DNA of 64,000 bases from NCBI GenBank assembly GCA_033297075.1, contig MU858046.1, positions 496,001-560,000 on the forward strand, given 5' to 3'. Source of the DNA: Rhypophila decipiens (taxonomy: Eukaryota > Ascomycota > Sordariomycetes > Sordariales > Naviculisporaceae). The translations under genes and the position numbers were made by a program. Shown piece by piece: positions 12,190 through 23,300 of the stretch. How positions within the stretch are numbered: position 1 is the stretch's first letter; each line of letters begins with the position of its first letter. Below the pieces are notes generated by a model. The model ran no database searches and had not been told where the DNA came from. It was given only the letters and a program-made list of their open reading frames with translations.

Positions 12190-13116
12190 AGGGGCGATAT
12201 GATCACTTTCTTGCTGCCCGGGAGACATTTTATACCACTTCTTCTCTTTCTGGTGTCTTTCCCTCTGTCACAAGAAGCGACCGAGAGTCTTTGATGGGCA
12301 TAGCTTTGTTTTAGCCCAGCTTAGAAAATCCCTTTTTTTGTGTTGACGGGCTGCGATTTTATCGCCCAAGACTCTCCCCTCTTCTATCTTCTTATTTATC
12401 CTTTACTGCATTACCCAGCGTCAGATCTGGATCTGTTAATTTTTTAGTAAACTATTTCAATACTTCCTTGTTCTATTTGCAGTGTCTTTTCTCAGAGCCA
12501 GCATGTTGGTTTCCTTTAAAGATGGCTTTAAGGCAGTTTTCTCGTCAGCGGTTTGTCGTTCAGGGCGTGTCTCTTTTGTATGTAGCCCTGCAGGTTGAGT
12601 GGGCGCGGCGTATAAAATTGGTGGATTTGGATTAGGTCTGCTGTGTGAGGTCGTGTTGATATTTTATCTCATGGTTCTCTTATCTTATCAATGCGATCTA
12701 CGATGGCATGGTGTTATAATGGAAGGATGGTGATCAACGGAAACCCTATCTGGCGGTGATGGAGGATTTTGCATGCCGGTGGAAGGCCGGCGACGCTCAC
12801 ACACGTGAACGATGGTGAGGGATGGGCGATGAGGGCATGCTCTCGACTAACCAACGACCGAAGAGCAGCTCAGCCAGTATCTTTGTTTCCGAAAAGTTAT
12901 TCATGAGAAAATGGAGGTAGAGCAAAAGTCTTGGGCAGACCCCTAGACAAAGTAATACACATTAATGTCTGATCTATATTTGTCTCTCTTGCACGTATTT
13001 TTTGGTCCCTTTTGCGCATTTAAGAGGCTGGCTTTACGTATACCGTATTATTCATGTTCATAAGCGATATCTGAGTCTTCTCGTACCTGTTTAGCGACCC
13101 GGTTAACTGTGTCTGT
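12190..13116. other. convergent intergenic region, 3' UTRs
   Basis: This lies between the stop of the GDP-mannose pyrophosphorylase gene and the stop of the minus-strand microprotein pair. It is T-rich just after 12190, as expected for a 3' UTR. No gene is seen. Confidence 0.6.
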
Positions 13117-13302
13117 TTACCCTTTCGGATGTGTGTATCCAAGGTAGACTGTCTTCTCTACTGCGAGGAACTCTCGGCAAAAGTTGACCACCTGGTCATA
13201 GTAGTCGTAGTAGAAGCACTCTTCCTGGACGGGGTGCTCCATGGCAAAGTACTCGATCACTTCCCTACCAGGTAATGCTGCGGCCGAATTCGCGTCCTCC
13301 AT
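13117..13302 (-). CDS. second cistron of a putative bicistronic mRNA: 61-aa acidic, aromatic-rich protein
   Basis: An ATG at 13302-13300 starts 61 codons to a TAA at 13119-13117. The protein begins MEDANSAAALPGREVIEYF, continues through a tyrosine-rich acidic stretch (CFYYDYYDQVVNFCREF) and ends in GYTHPKG. It has two cysteines and no membrane segment or signal peptide. Codon choice favours C/G-ending codons, like the housekeeping genes in this window. I do not recognise the family. Its A+1 is the last base of the upstream cistron's TAA, giving the pentamer TAATG, and the upstream frame is itself protein-like, so translation by termination-reinitiation is the leading idea. The alternative is an 83-nt intron (GTATCT at 13379 to GGAG at 13297) that would fuse the hydrophobic segment of the upstream frame in frame to residue 3 of this one. 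Its acceptor is atypical and its branch site (CTAAT) sits too close to the splice site. Confidence 0.6.
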   Translation of the reverse strand: MEDANSAAALPGREVIEYFAMEHPVQEECFYYDYYDQVVNFCREFLAVEKTVYLGYTHPKG

Positions 13303-13475
13303 TAGGTATTATGGTCGGGAGGGGAGGTAGGAGCAGGGACGGTGGGCTCTGGCTTGACGACGGCTCCGAGAACAGATACCAGAAGATCACTTAGAACTAG
13401 CAGTAAGGCGGCACTGCCGGCGAAGGTCAGTACTGAATGAAGGCATTGTTGGAGAGTCTGTCTGGGAAGGGGCAT
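13302..13475 (-). CDS. first cistron: 57-aa single-pass membrane microprotein
   Basis: An ATG at 13475-13473 (A at -3) opens 57 codons ending in the TAA at 13304-13302. The protein begins MPLPRQTLQQCLHSVLTF, followed by a long hydrophobic segment at residues about 14-40 (AGSAALLLVLSDLLVSVLGA with flanks), then a proline-rich tail (KPEPTVPAPTSPPDHNT). It should be a small tail-exposed membrane protein; which membrane cannot be told. No family is recognised. A CATATATG element lies about 65 bp upstream, so the leader is short. A second ATG at 13446, also with A at -3, opens a 19-codon frame inside this cistron. Scanning ribosomes that leaked past the first ATG would therefore be caught before reaching the second cistron, which favours reinitiation. 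Confidence 0.58.
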   Translation of the reverse strand: MPLPRQTLQQCLHSVLTFAGSAALLLVLSDLLVSVLGAVVKPEPTVPAPTSPPDHNT

Positions 13476-14391
13476 GTTGATGGTCGAGACTGGAGGCCTG
13501 GGATGACCATCAACTTACAATGGTGACGGCTTGAGCTCATATATGTCTCTCGCTCTAGATCCGCCTGCGTCACGGGGCCGGGCCCCGGGCAACGGTGGAA
13601 TGGCCTATCATGACTGGCCACCACGCCCTTTCCTATCCGGATTTGATGGATGGGTATTGAGCCCAAAGTTGCGAATGTCGTCAATGTTCACCCAATAGTG
13701 GTCAGCACTAATCTACTCGGCGCCCAAGCCAGATCCGGAGCTCACCGTCTGGGCGCTGGTGTTCTCCATGTGTCCAAGTCGCCATGTGTGAACCCGGGCA
13801 ACCATACCACGAACAGAACAGTGCTCAACGCTCGTTGTGACTGGTAGCTGGCCCCTTTGTCATGCTCAGGGGCAGCCCCTTGAACCCATTCTGCTGGTTT
13901 TGAGTGACAGTTCTGGGGTGGGCGTACAATTCCTGGTGGTCCAATCAGTATCAACCCCAAGTTAAGGTCTAAAACGAAATCTAATTCTCTACTTCGTGCG
14001 TGTCGAGAACGGATGAGTATCTGTTGTATGGGAAAACAGGTTTATGGTACAACAAAACCAGGACTGACCCCAACATGGTGTCAGTCCAAGTGTATGCATC
14101 TCCAGGCTCTCTCTCGCCCCCTCTCGCCCCGTCTTCTCAGTTCCCCTCGGGTCCTCCGCGCGAAGTCAAACATTTATACAAGGCCACCCATCTCAAACTC
14201 CCCAAACCTTTCCATGTCCTTTTGTTTTTGAACCCCCTAGCAGTAAAGGCTTATGCTCACTCTCCTCCACACCTCGGTTTGTGTATATGCGGCTCGATTA
14301 GAACTCTCTGTAGCAGGTTTCGCTCGTGTTGTGCTTGGCAGTTGTAGAACGGGAATGAGAATCGCTGTCGAGATCGTGACTGGCGACTCGC
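13476..14391. other. intergenic, promoter of the microprotein pair and 3' UTR of QCR6
   Basis: No convincing coding frame. A GTAAGT at 13520-13515 on the minus strand is a good donor sequence, but I find no acceptor that would keep the first cistron intact. Confidence 0.5.
13538..13545 (-). promoter_or_regulatory. TATA-like element before the microprotein pair
   Basis: CATATATG (palindromic) sits about 65 bp upstream of the first-cistron ATG, a plausible distance for a core promoter with a short leader. No other TATA-like run is closer. Confidence 0.3.
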
Positions 14392-15296
14392 TTATTTGAG
14401 AGCAGACCAGAGCTTGGGGGCAGCGCACGCTGTGGCGCAGTGAGCAAGATGGAAGACTATTCAAGCTCAAGTCAGTATTTAAAATCCGAAGGGGATGCCA
14501 GGAGAAACCTACACTCCTCAACGCAGTCCTCCTTGGCGCCGCCTTCAGAGGCGCCAGTGACGCGCTCAACGCACTCGTCATAGTGGTGCTTGGCAGGAGC
14601 ACACTGCTTCGAATTCCGGCATTCTATTGACAAATCACGCATGGGTCAGCATGGAGATGGTAGTTTGAGAGTTGGGAAAGATGCTAGAGGATTGTCCGAG
14701 AAGACCGCACGACATGCGCAAACCACTCAACAGCCCGTACACAGCTGCAGTGTAGACCGACAGCACAGTCCGGTAGGGAGAGATGGAAAACCAATTGGTC
14801 GCGCGGTTTGTCTCGGCTTCGTTCGTATGCATCGAAACAGGGAAAACCAAAGCGGTGGAGGGAGAGGGAAACCCACCTTCCTCGATAGTCTCCTTGGGGT
14901 CAACAATTTCCTCCTCATCTTCCTCCTCTTCCTCCTCCTCTTCCTCCTCAGCTTCCTCCTCAGTGGCCTCGGTAGCCTCGGACTCGGTGGACTCCTCGGA
15001 GCTCTCGGTCTTGGTCTCCTCAGTAGTCTAGACAGAAAAAACGTATCAGTCAGTAGCTGTTTGCCATTTTGCGATGTAAGGTCCGCGGGAGGGACTTGTT
15101 TGAAGCTTGTCATCCATCTTATTGTCGAAATGACCCCTCTCTCGGACGACAACCTCTTTCTCTTTTCGCCGGGGAAGTAATATGTGCATACCTCTTCCTT
15201 GGAAGCCTCAGGAGTCTCGACGGCTGCCTCGGCCTCAGCAACGGACCATGGCGTCGCAGCCTCGACAATATCAGTTATAACGTCCCAGAAACCCAT
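14392..15296 (-). CDS. QCR6: ubiquinol-cytochrome c reductase hinge protein, complex III subunit 6
   Basis: This is the acidic subunit of mitochondrial complex III, on the intermembrane-space side, which helps cytochrome c1 dock cytochrome c. Four exons on the minus strand (15296-15192, 15027-14877, 14623-14513, 14456-14392) give 143 aa. It begins MGFWDVITDIVEAATPWSV, the conserved N-terminus of the filamentous-fungal proteins. Residues about 36-75 form a Glu-rich block, including runs of up to eight consecutive acidic residues, encoded by the CTC/TCC-rich tract at 14911-14960. The UCR-hinge domain follows (IVDPKETIEEECRNSKQCAP) with paired cysteines, and the protein ends HLAHCATACAAPKLWSALK. 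All splice junctions keep frame and match the family. The long acidic stretch is normal for this protein and is not a microsatellite artefact. Confidence 0.95.
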
Positions 15297-16539
15297 TTTG
15301 TAGATTGTTCGATCGAAAGCCGAGGAGGTCGAGGTTCGATTGGCTGGTCGGTGTGGATTGGCGACAACGACAAGGGGAAAAAGACTCGTCGTCGGGTGGG
15401 TGGGTTGACAGATGGGTAATCGCGCGACGTTGGGGAGCTTCCTTGCGCAAAATTCGGGAGCCCGAAGTGAGGTGGTCGCTGTGAGGAATTGGGCGAATTT
15501 GATTGGTCGGAGCCTTCAAGCTTCCCATCCGGGCCATTCCGTTCATCACGTGCAAAGCTAGGTACCCACCTGCTCCGGGAGCTTTTAGAAACGCTGTCCC
15601 GCAAGCAAGGACCGAGCTGTTGGCATCTCTTGGTATCAACTTCTACCATTGAAGAGCCGCATCCACTAGTGAGAGGGTATGCATTGCAATAGTAGCTCTT
15701 CATTTCTAATGAGAGACCGTTGGTTCTTGTCGACTTTTTGGGCCCCTTTCCTTCTCAATATTTAAGTCTTTTTCCATCCACTCAAAGTCGCCTGCCCGGT
15801 TGTGGGGGTGTTGTGTGAAGGAGCCCATCTTCAACACACCTAGGACGGTTTGATAAAATTACCGTGCGAAGCCCTTCGGAACTTATGATATTTTCCCTCC
15901 AGCAAGCGGTCAGAGAATGGTCAATGTGCAATATTGAACCGCGGAAATGTTGTACAGAATATGCACATGGGGTAACAGCTGACTGTAATGAGCGGCTACT
16001 AGGACACTCTACGGGTATATCCGTCGCAGCAGCGGACTGCCATTTTAGCAATATGCAACTCTTGGTGTCGCCAATAATCGTAAAAAGGGACCATGCTTGA
16101 TGGCTGGCTCCCTGCCTACTGCCTAGGTTATGAGGACCAACAAGTAGGTCAGCAACTGTTGTCAGCCTTGCGAGATCTCCATGCATGTCAGGATGGTGGT
16201 TGTCCAGAAGTGGGGGTTAGTGTGTAAGAAGCACTTTCAAGGTCATATGGGTTACGATCTGTCCAGTGTAAACAATGAGAACACAGTCCGGTGGCCTGAA
16301 ATTTCTTCAGTATCAAAACTGTGTGACAAGCAGGGGTACTAATGATAAAACAGTTGCATTGTCTGTAAACTACAAAATCCAATGGTATCATGCAGAACAT
16401 ACGTCATCCAACACCAGCGACCCCGGTTGCCAACACAAAAAGAAAAAAGGAACGAAAAAGAACCAGACATGAGGGGCGTGATGTTGGGACCGATATTCCG
16501 TGCAGCAGCTACCCCCCGCAAGACACACTCGGTCTCCTT
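15297..16539. other. intergenic: QCR6 promoter and 3' side of the GRAM gene
   Basis: No gene seen. The first 150 bp upstream of QCR6 are the likely leader. The remainder has only short frames. Confidence 0.5.
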
Positions 16540-17381
16540 TCACCGTCTGTCCGCCTCCTGTCTCTCCCTCTCTTCGTATTGGATCGTGATTGCTTGAGCC
16601 TGGGCCTCCAGATAGTCCGGGGGAGGCTCATCGGGAGCCGGCTGTGGTGGCTGATGCTGACCTGTTGGAGGCACGTTGGGTTCCGGTCCGTCACTTGACG
16701 GTTGTTGTCTGCCAACAGCCGAAGATGAAGACGGGGGTGCGCTCGCATCGTACGGGGGCGGGGGCTCAAGATTTTGGCCCGGGATCATGCCAAGCTCTTG
16801 GGCGTGATGAAGTCGTTCTTTTAACCATTCGAACTTGGCCTGGAAGTCGCTGTGCCCTCCGTCCCTGAAGATGAGCTTGGCCTCAATACGTGGAATGTCC
16901 ATCGGGATGCCTCCTCCCGGAACTGGCCTTACGACACCGCCCCAGCTCCACGGCCCAATCCACGAGGACTGAACATGGGTATCAGAGAAGTTGAGGACAG
17001 GGGCAAAGAAGGATTTGAACTCGTCCGTTGGCCTCGCAGGGAGGTATATGACCTGCAGTAGCATGACTTGTAAGCAGGGCTGCGCTCTCAGGGTAATATT
17101 TTGGGGGCCGGAGCAGGCATGGGTCACGAGCTTACCCTTTCGTTGGTAATGTAAGCAATGCCGCCATCACTCTTGAGACGGAATGGCTCGGCAACTTGAA
17201 GTTCACGCGGCGTCGAGAGCTCAAGACTGACGCGTGGTCGAGACGTAAAGAGTATCTTCTCGCCGGCGATGGGTACGATCTCGCCGTCCCGAGTCAACAT
17301 GACCCAGCTGTCCTCTTCGTTAGACCGTGAATTCGCCAGGAGGGTCCAGTTGTGCTGCTCGGCCAAGAACTGATCTGCCAT
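16540..17381 (-). CDS. GRAM-domain protein of the WBP2 (WW-domain-binding protein 2) family
   Basis: Two exons on the minus strand (17381-17136 and 17052-16540) give 252 aa. The 83-nt intron has a GTAAGC donor and a CTGCAG acceptor and joins ITNER to VIYLPARP in frame. Residues about 10-160 form the GRAM/WBP2 domain: N-terminal strands (IVPIAGEKILF), the conserved GGIAYITNERVIYLPARPT block, and FSDTHVQSSWIGPW. The proline-rich tail carries two PPxY motifs, PPPY at about 180-183 and PPDY at about 226-229, which bind WW domains such as those of Rsp5-type ubiquitin ligases. The last residues (QYEERERQEADRR) form a short charged helix. The family is cytosolic to membrane-associated, and mammalian WBP2 is a transcription coactivator. 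The fungal role is not established, so I infer only WW-domain adaptor function. Confidence 0.9.
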
Positions 17382-20300
17382 GATGCTGATAGGGAGATGT
17401 GAAGAAACGAGACGAGGGAATCGGGTGAGGGGCGTGGCGTAGGAGCCGACAGATAGTATTCACAGCCAAGGCGAGCAGGGGAGCGGTGTGCCGGAGCAAA
17501 ACGTGGTGCAGGAACTGGGCGTCATGGGTAGGGAGAGGAAAGTAGAGAGGAAGAAGGGTCAGGAGAGGATGACTGGAGGTGAAAGTGGACTTACTTTATT
17601 GACATGGCGAGGAAACGGGTGGTCAGCTGCAGGATGGCCCGCAACTTCAAGCTCTCTTGCTGCACGTCTAAAAAGGCTCAGATGGAGCTCTGGATTCGGT
17701 GCCTCTTAGCACGCAGGGTTTATTTTACAGTAGTCTAGTGTATGTAGGGGCACCAGGCAGGAACCAGATCTACCACCAGCAACAACTTGGAATGCTTGGA
17801 TGAAGTGGCAGACTGGGTACCAGAGTCGCCTCCCCTTGTCCCGGCCGATATTTGTGGCCGTGACGAGTGGGTCGATTTCTGCTGTGGACGCTACCACTCC
17901 TGTCCGGATGGCTTGGCAGTCTGTTTTTCGGTGTTGCTTTGCTGGAATAACTCAAATGTGGACACGATGCTTCCTCAAGAGGTCAGGGACTGCGAGAACT
18001 CGTCAAAGCCTTAGCCCGGATGCCCAAGGGCGCCGAGATCAGATCTTGATCCGAACGGTGCAGGGACACTAGGGCGCCGGGGACGGGGTCTCGGTAGCAC
18101 GCCAACCCAAGTACCAGCCGGCGAGGATCTGGAGACTGGGAAACTGGTGGTGGGCGAGCACAAGAAGAAAATGGGGTGTGGTCAGTATCAACCTAACAGC
18201 AGTAATGCGACGGAACGGATGCGATATGGTGCAATAAGATGTGAGCTATCGAGCGTGGAAGCTTTGAGGTTCTCGGACAAGCCTTCGCTGCCTTCCAGAA
18301 TGGTCCACGTACAGGACCAGGCAGAGGTCGGCCGTGGGGTGCCTGGACCTGTTGGTCCTTGGAGGTGTTATTTCAAATGTTCGAACCGATCGATCTTTGA
18401 TATGCCCACGGCTATGTGCTGAGGTTGGCAGGTGTCTGGCAGGGACCCGTAAAGAGAGGCGATGTTGGTTGGCCGTCAGAGTCCGAAGGATTCTTGACAG
18501 GCTGAGGCTAATTTTCGGGGTGCTCGAGCAAGGAAGACGGTCTGGATGTACGGTTAAATCTTAGTCAAGAGCTTTTGAGCGAAGATATCCCCGGATTGCA
18601 GGAAGATAGGTCGTTGCAGTGGTGGTGCGTAAGGTGGTCATTTGTTTTCAAGGTTGACGGTGGAGGGGTAATTACGCATGCAGGACCGGGGGACACGGGG
18701 AGGGTTGGGCCGATTGATGCTGTGGGTTTCTTTCTGTGCCCCTCCCACGGCCAATGACGGAAGGCGGCGGCCCAAGTACGTTCCAGCTTCGGAGCTATCA
18801 AAGTCCATCTGATGCGACCTGCGACCGTACCTTTGTTCCCTGAGACGTGACCCAGATCGCTTCGGTCTCACGTTTTGGTTGCCAATAAAGTGAATTACTT
18901 AATCCTGTGACAATATGAACCATAGTAGCGACACTAGACTGTTAGAGTGGTTCGAGAATGGCCGCTATAGAGCATTACAGATGGAAGGAGCTATGTTTTA
19001 CGGATACGCTCCGTGATTACCTAACGTACTCCGTACCGTCCGAAATATCTCTTGGTACAAAAAGACGAGGCAGGAAACAACCACATGCAAGGATCACCAC
19101 CACCAAGTTCACCAACCAAGCGTGAAAGGAAAGAACCGTCGAGCTCCAAGCTACCAAGCTCACTACAGGTGCAGATTGGATAAAGCGGCATCCGCGATGG
19201 GGCAGTGGGCGATTTAAAGGTTTTCTGCTGTGGCTTGCCGACCGACCATCATTGTCAACTTCAGCAGTCTGCGTGTCACATTTCACCAAGTTCAGCACAA
19301 CGTCCTCTCTTATCAATCGCTACGCTGTCGCCCATCAACACTGCAATCCAAACTCCTCCAACCAGGTTTCCTGGGAACAAAAGATTTGGAACCGGCTGAG
19401 CATCATGATATGCCGGACTAGTTCGGCCAAGGAAATGTCACATACGGATAAAACCTTGGGCTTCTGGTACAGCTCGAAGCATTCACTAACCGGTGAGGCT
19501 TCTCAAAACAGACGTACCCTGGCCCTAGTCACCACGGTCTGAGGAAGCTCTAGAACACTACCAACCTCGTCTCTGTGTGGCTATTCCAACTTCAGTAGTG
19601 TACGTACACTACATACCAGGTATGACCGTGCGCCGAAGCTCTCACTTGTTGCGGTTCCCAGGAGAGTGGACGACCCATAAAAGTGTTCCCGGGCGCTGCG
19701 GTACTCAAACGGCAATCAAGATGACCACGCTTCTCTCCGTTTTGTGCGCCGCATACGGGTTAATAATAAGCTAGGATTGGAGGTTGGACATGAAATCGGA
19801 GAAGATCCTGCAACTGGGGGATCCTACATTCCCTTCTTCCCACATTGCAACAACATCTCGATGGTTCCGATGCACGTGAAAAAGTACCGATCCAGCACCC
19901 GTTCCCGATGTGGCGGCTCCCGGTCGGCTGCTCACTAACCCGTAGTGGCTGTTGGCGGCACGTCAAATGCTTGCCCTAGCCTCCCGATAGACCGACATAA
20001 CTGGCATGTTCATCCTTTTTATTCTCCGCCTTCACCGAACTTCGGGGGCCCCGCTTGGCCTATTCCCGAACTGATCGGTCACCCGTCTACACATGCACTT
20101 GTCTCCCTGGAAAGAAGAACGAGCGCACACCGCCCACGACCAAGACCTCGGGACCTCGTCTCTGCAGTGACGAGGCGGTCCATGGCCAAGGACTTCCAGG
20201 ATTTCCGGGATGACTTCCCGGTTATGGAGATGGATACGGATACAAAATACGGATACAGACGTCTTTAACTGCTGAGTGGGGCAATACCAGCCTTAAATTG

Positions 20301-23300
20301 GCATGATAGCTGACTCCTTGGACATCATTTCTTTTTTGTAAGACCCTGGACACGGTGCAGTACCCGTGCCCGTCGATTCAATGCGGAACATCTAGGCCGG
20401 GTCTGCCAACCGGTGTGCTCCGGCTTGACGGTACCCTTGGATAGAGCATCTGCACATAACGATTTCGGGAGACTACAAGCGCAGATCTTCCAAGTTCTGA
20501 AATCCTTGGAGAGTCGCCCTACCATTCCAGCTACAATGAGGCCGCGAGCCGCTTCGAGATCAGAGTTCCTTCAAGGCATGCAACTTGAACTCAAAACGTT
20601 CTCAGCCAACCATATTTATCTCAGCCCTCCCCGAGTGATCTCCGTCGGGAGAGGCGGTTGATCGACATTTATTTTGGACGATATCTTGAACGGCTTAATG
20701 CAAGATACGTTGAAATTTTCCCTGTTGTGGTTTTTTAGACCATGATGAGTTGCCATCACTCGCATAATTTTGAACTCAGGATTCTATACCCATGTTCATC
20801 ACTTTCACGGCAGACCCTCCCGATGACCGGTTACTCCGTACCTTTTCGGCAATACTCTTAACACGCATGTGTGACCTCTACGGTTCGTAAACGAGGAGAG
20901 GAAGGATATGTTATTGGCAGGGCGCAACCTTCCATCTCTACCGAGGACTTGACATGAACCGGCTTTCAAGGCCATCGTTCTGACTTTGCCTCCGTGGCAA
21001 AGGGGTCAACGAGGAGGAACTGATCTTGGCTGCCCAAAGCATTTCAGGCTGAAGAGGAAAGCAAAACATACCCCCTAGTGGGAAAAAGAAACAATGGGTT
21101 AACAGCACGCACCCCAGAGACGCTTTGAACGACCAGCCTCGAAGGCAGCTCAACTGGATTGCTGTCCATCAGTCGCCTTGATCTGCCACCTGGGGTGATA
21201 TCGGTATATCACGTGTCTCTATCAGTCCATGATTGCGGGTAGCTACAGAGCCAGATGATGGATATCCGTGCTACGGCAGCATGTGCAATCTCGCCGCCGT
21301 CTTACACATCTCGGTCTTCAGGAGGACCTGATCGCGTTGATAAACGGTGATTGGCAAACCAGACTTGCCTGAACGCAGAATATTGGCGAAAACATGCAGC
21401 CCATCTCTTGAGTCTCTCGTCGTTCTCGAACTTTGGGAAGCTAGAACGTCCACAGGGGTGCGAGACAGCATCTGGAGGGATGCGACAACTTGGGCTTTGA
21501 CTAGGCCATGAGGGTGGATGATGACAGCGGGACGCAAAGGTACCCATAAGCCAAGTCAAGGAGCAAGTCTGACAAGGAATGCCGCCACAATAGCTGCATG
21601 AGGAAGTACAATACGGAATACTCCGTTCGGCAGGAGGGGACGGTCTCCCTCTTTCCGGCCCAGACCTTATCCCTGGCCCTCTCCATGACTGTATTTCTGT
21701 TGTCTTCTTACTGATTCCGTCCTTCCTCCCGTTGGTCAACAATAATTCCCCCCACCTCGATACCCAGCAAGCCAATGTGACGTTTTGGTCATTCTACCCT
21801 AGGGTCGGCCCTTTCATTGGCAAGTAACCACGCCTCAATGTATGTCTATCTGGACTAGCAACTTGCTTGGATGGATATTTCCTAGCGAGTCGACTCGGTA
21901 GATATCCGGGAAAGCGAACAAGTGGCTGGAGCAGTCCAAGCAAGGAAATCTCGCTATCTCTCGAGTAGGAAGGCAAGAATTTTGACACGTCCTCCGAACG
22001 GTATACTCAATCTGGCGACCTTTGAGCGGTGCCACATGAGTCGAGTGCCGCTGAGAGTGATGGACTGATGATTCAGGCGACCAAACAACACACCAACAGC
22101 CCATGAACGAGTAGACTGTCTACAACTTTACATTCGCAGGACTACACGATGGGCCACAACAATCTACCCGGTACACTTGTAGTAGAGAGAATACGAAACC
22201 TGTAAAGAAACCAATCTTATCACGAAATACCGTCTTGCCATTTACAACCACCGCCTGTTTCGGTTTACCTATACACGTCCGGCTCCGTAGCTGTACTGTA
22301 AAGTACAATCAGTTCAGTACATATAATACCCGCCTACATGTACCTTTTCGAGAATCTCCCAAGCCAGTCTCGCGGCCCAGGCCCAATCTTCCTTGAAGTT
22401 AGTGGTTCTGCAGCTTCCGAATTTGGTTGTTCTTTCCTTCCCCTCGACCACACACCCCCGGCTCTCTTAATACCAGAATCGGCTGATGTCGGCAATTTTT
22501 CGCTATAGCGCAGATCCAGATCTTGGACCCAACCGAGTCTAGCACGACCTGGGCCCTTGTTTTGCCTGCCATGTTCTTGGGGCTGCGGATAATTCTTTTT
22601 TCTACACCATGCCTTACCGCTTCTCTGGTAACTTCCCCTTCCTTATTCACTTTGTGAGGTACGGTAGTTCTGGCAGATGCTTATATTTCCCATCTGACTC
22701 TCTGCCTGACCAGAGGCTTGCTTCCTCACTGACAAGCGCCTCGTTACGGATACAATTATCCCCTACCAGGGAATATTACCAAACGAAAATTTCAGAAAGA
22801 TGAAAAGCGAAATGGCGCTCTTGGCGTAATAACAGGAATGGGCACATCTCCATCTCATTCTTCTCCCTCGTTAGATGTAATCGGACTGTTTGTGTCTCTG
22901 TTTTGGGAATTGTTCCACCTGTAAAGATGAAACATGATACTTGAAGAAGCCGCCGGCTGTCCATCAACGAGCTGCCTACATTACCTAGCTAACATTCTGA
23001 CAGGGTTTATTTATGTGACTTTCACATCATACATATTCTCACCTCCTACTCATCATTCACCTGTATATTTAATACTCGTCGTACACTTCATGTCATCGAT
23101 ACATTCATTCTCTCAAAGAATCTCATCCAACTTCTTTCCCTAGACGAACCTACATCCTTTTACATCCCATGCCAATCTGAGGCCCCTTTTGAGGTTCCAA
23201 TTGCGTAATTGAGTGAGGACGCAGGCAGCTAACTGACCTTCAAGATCATCTCCTTGTCAAGAGGTACCGACAATACTCTTTCACCTCTGGTCAGTTACCT

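Noticed and set aside
13446..13475. A second ATG (13446) as the true start of the downstream microprotein
   Set aside because: It is in the same frame as the 61-aa protein but meets a TGA after 19 codons, so it cannot be the start unless an intron removes the stop.
14911..14960. Apparent (CTC/TCC) microsatellite
   Set aside because: It encodes the normal poly-glutamate block of the QCR6 hinge protein.
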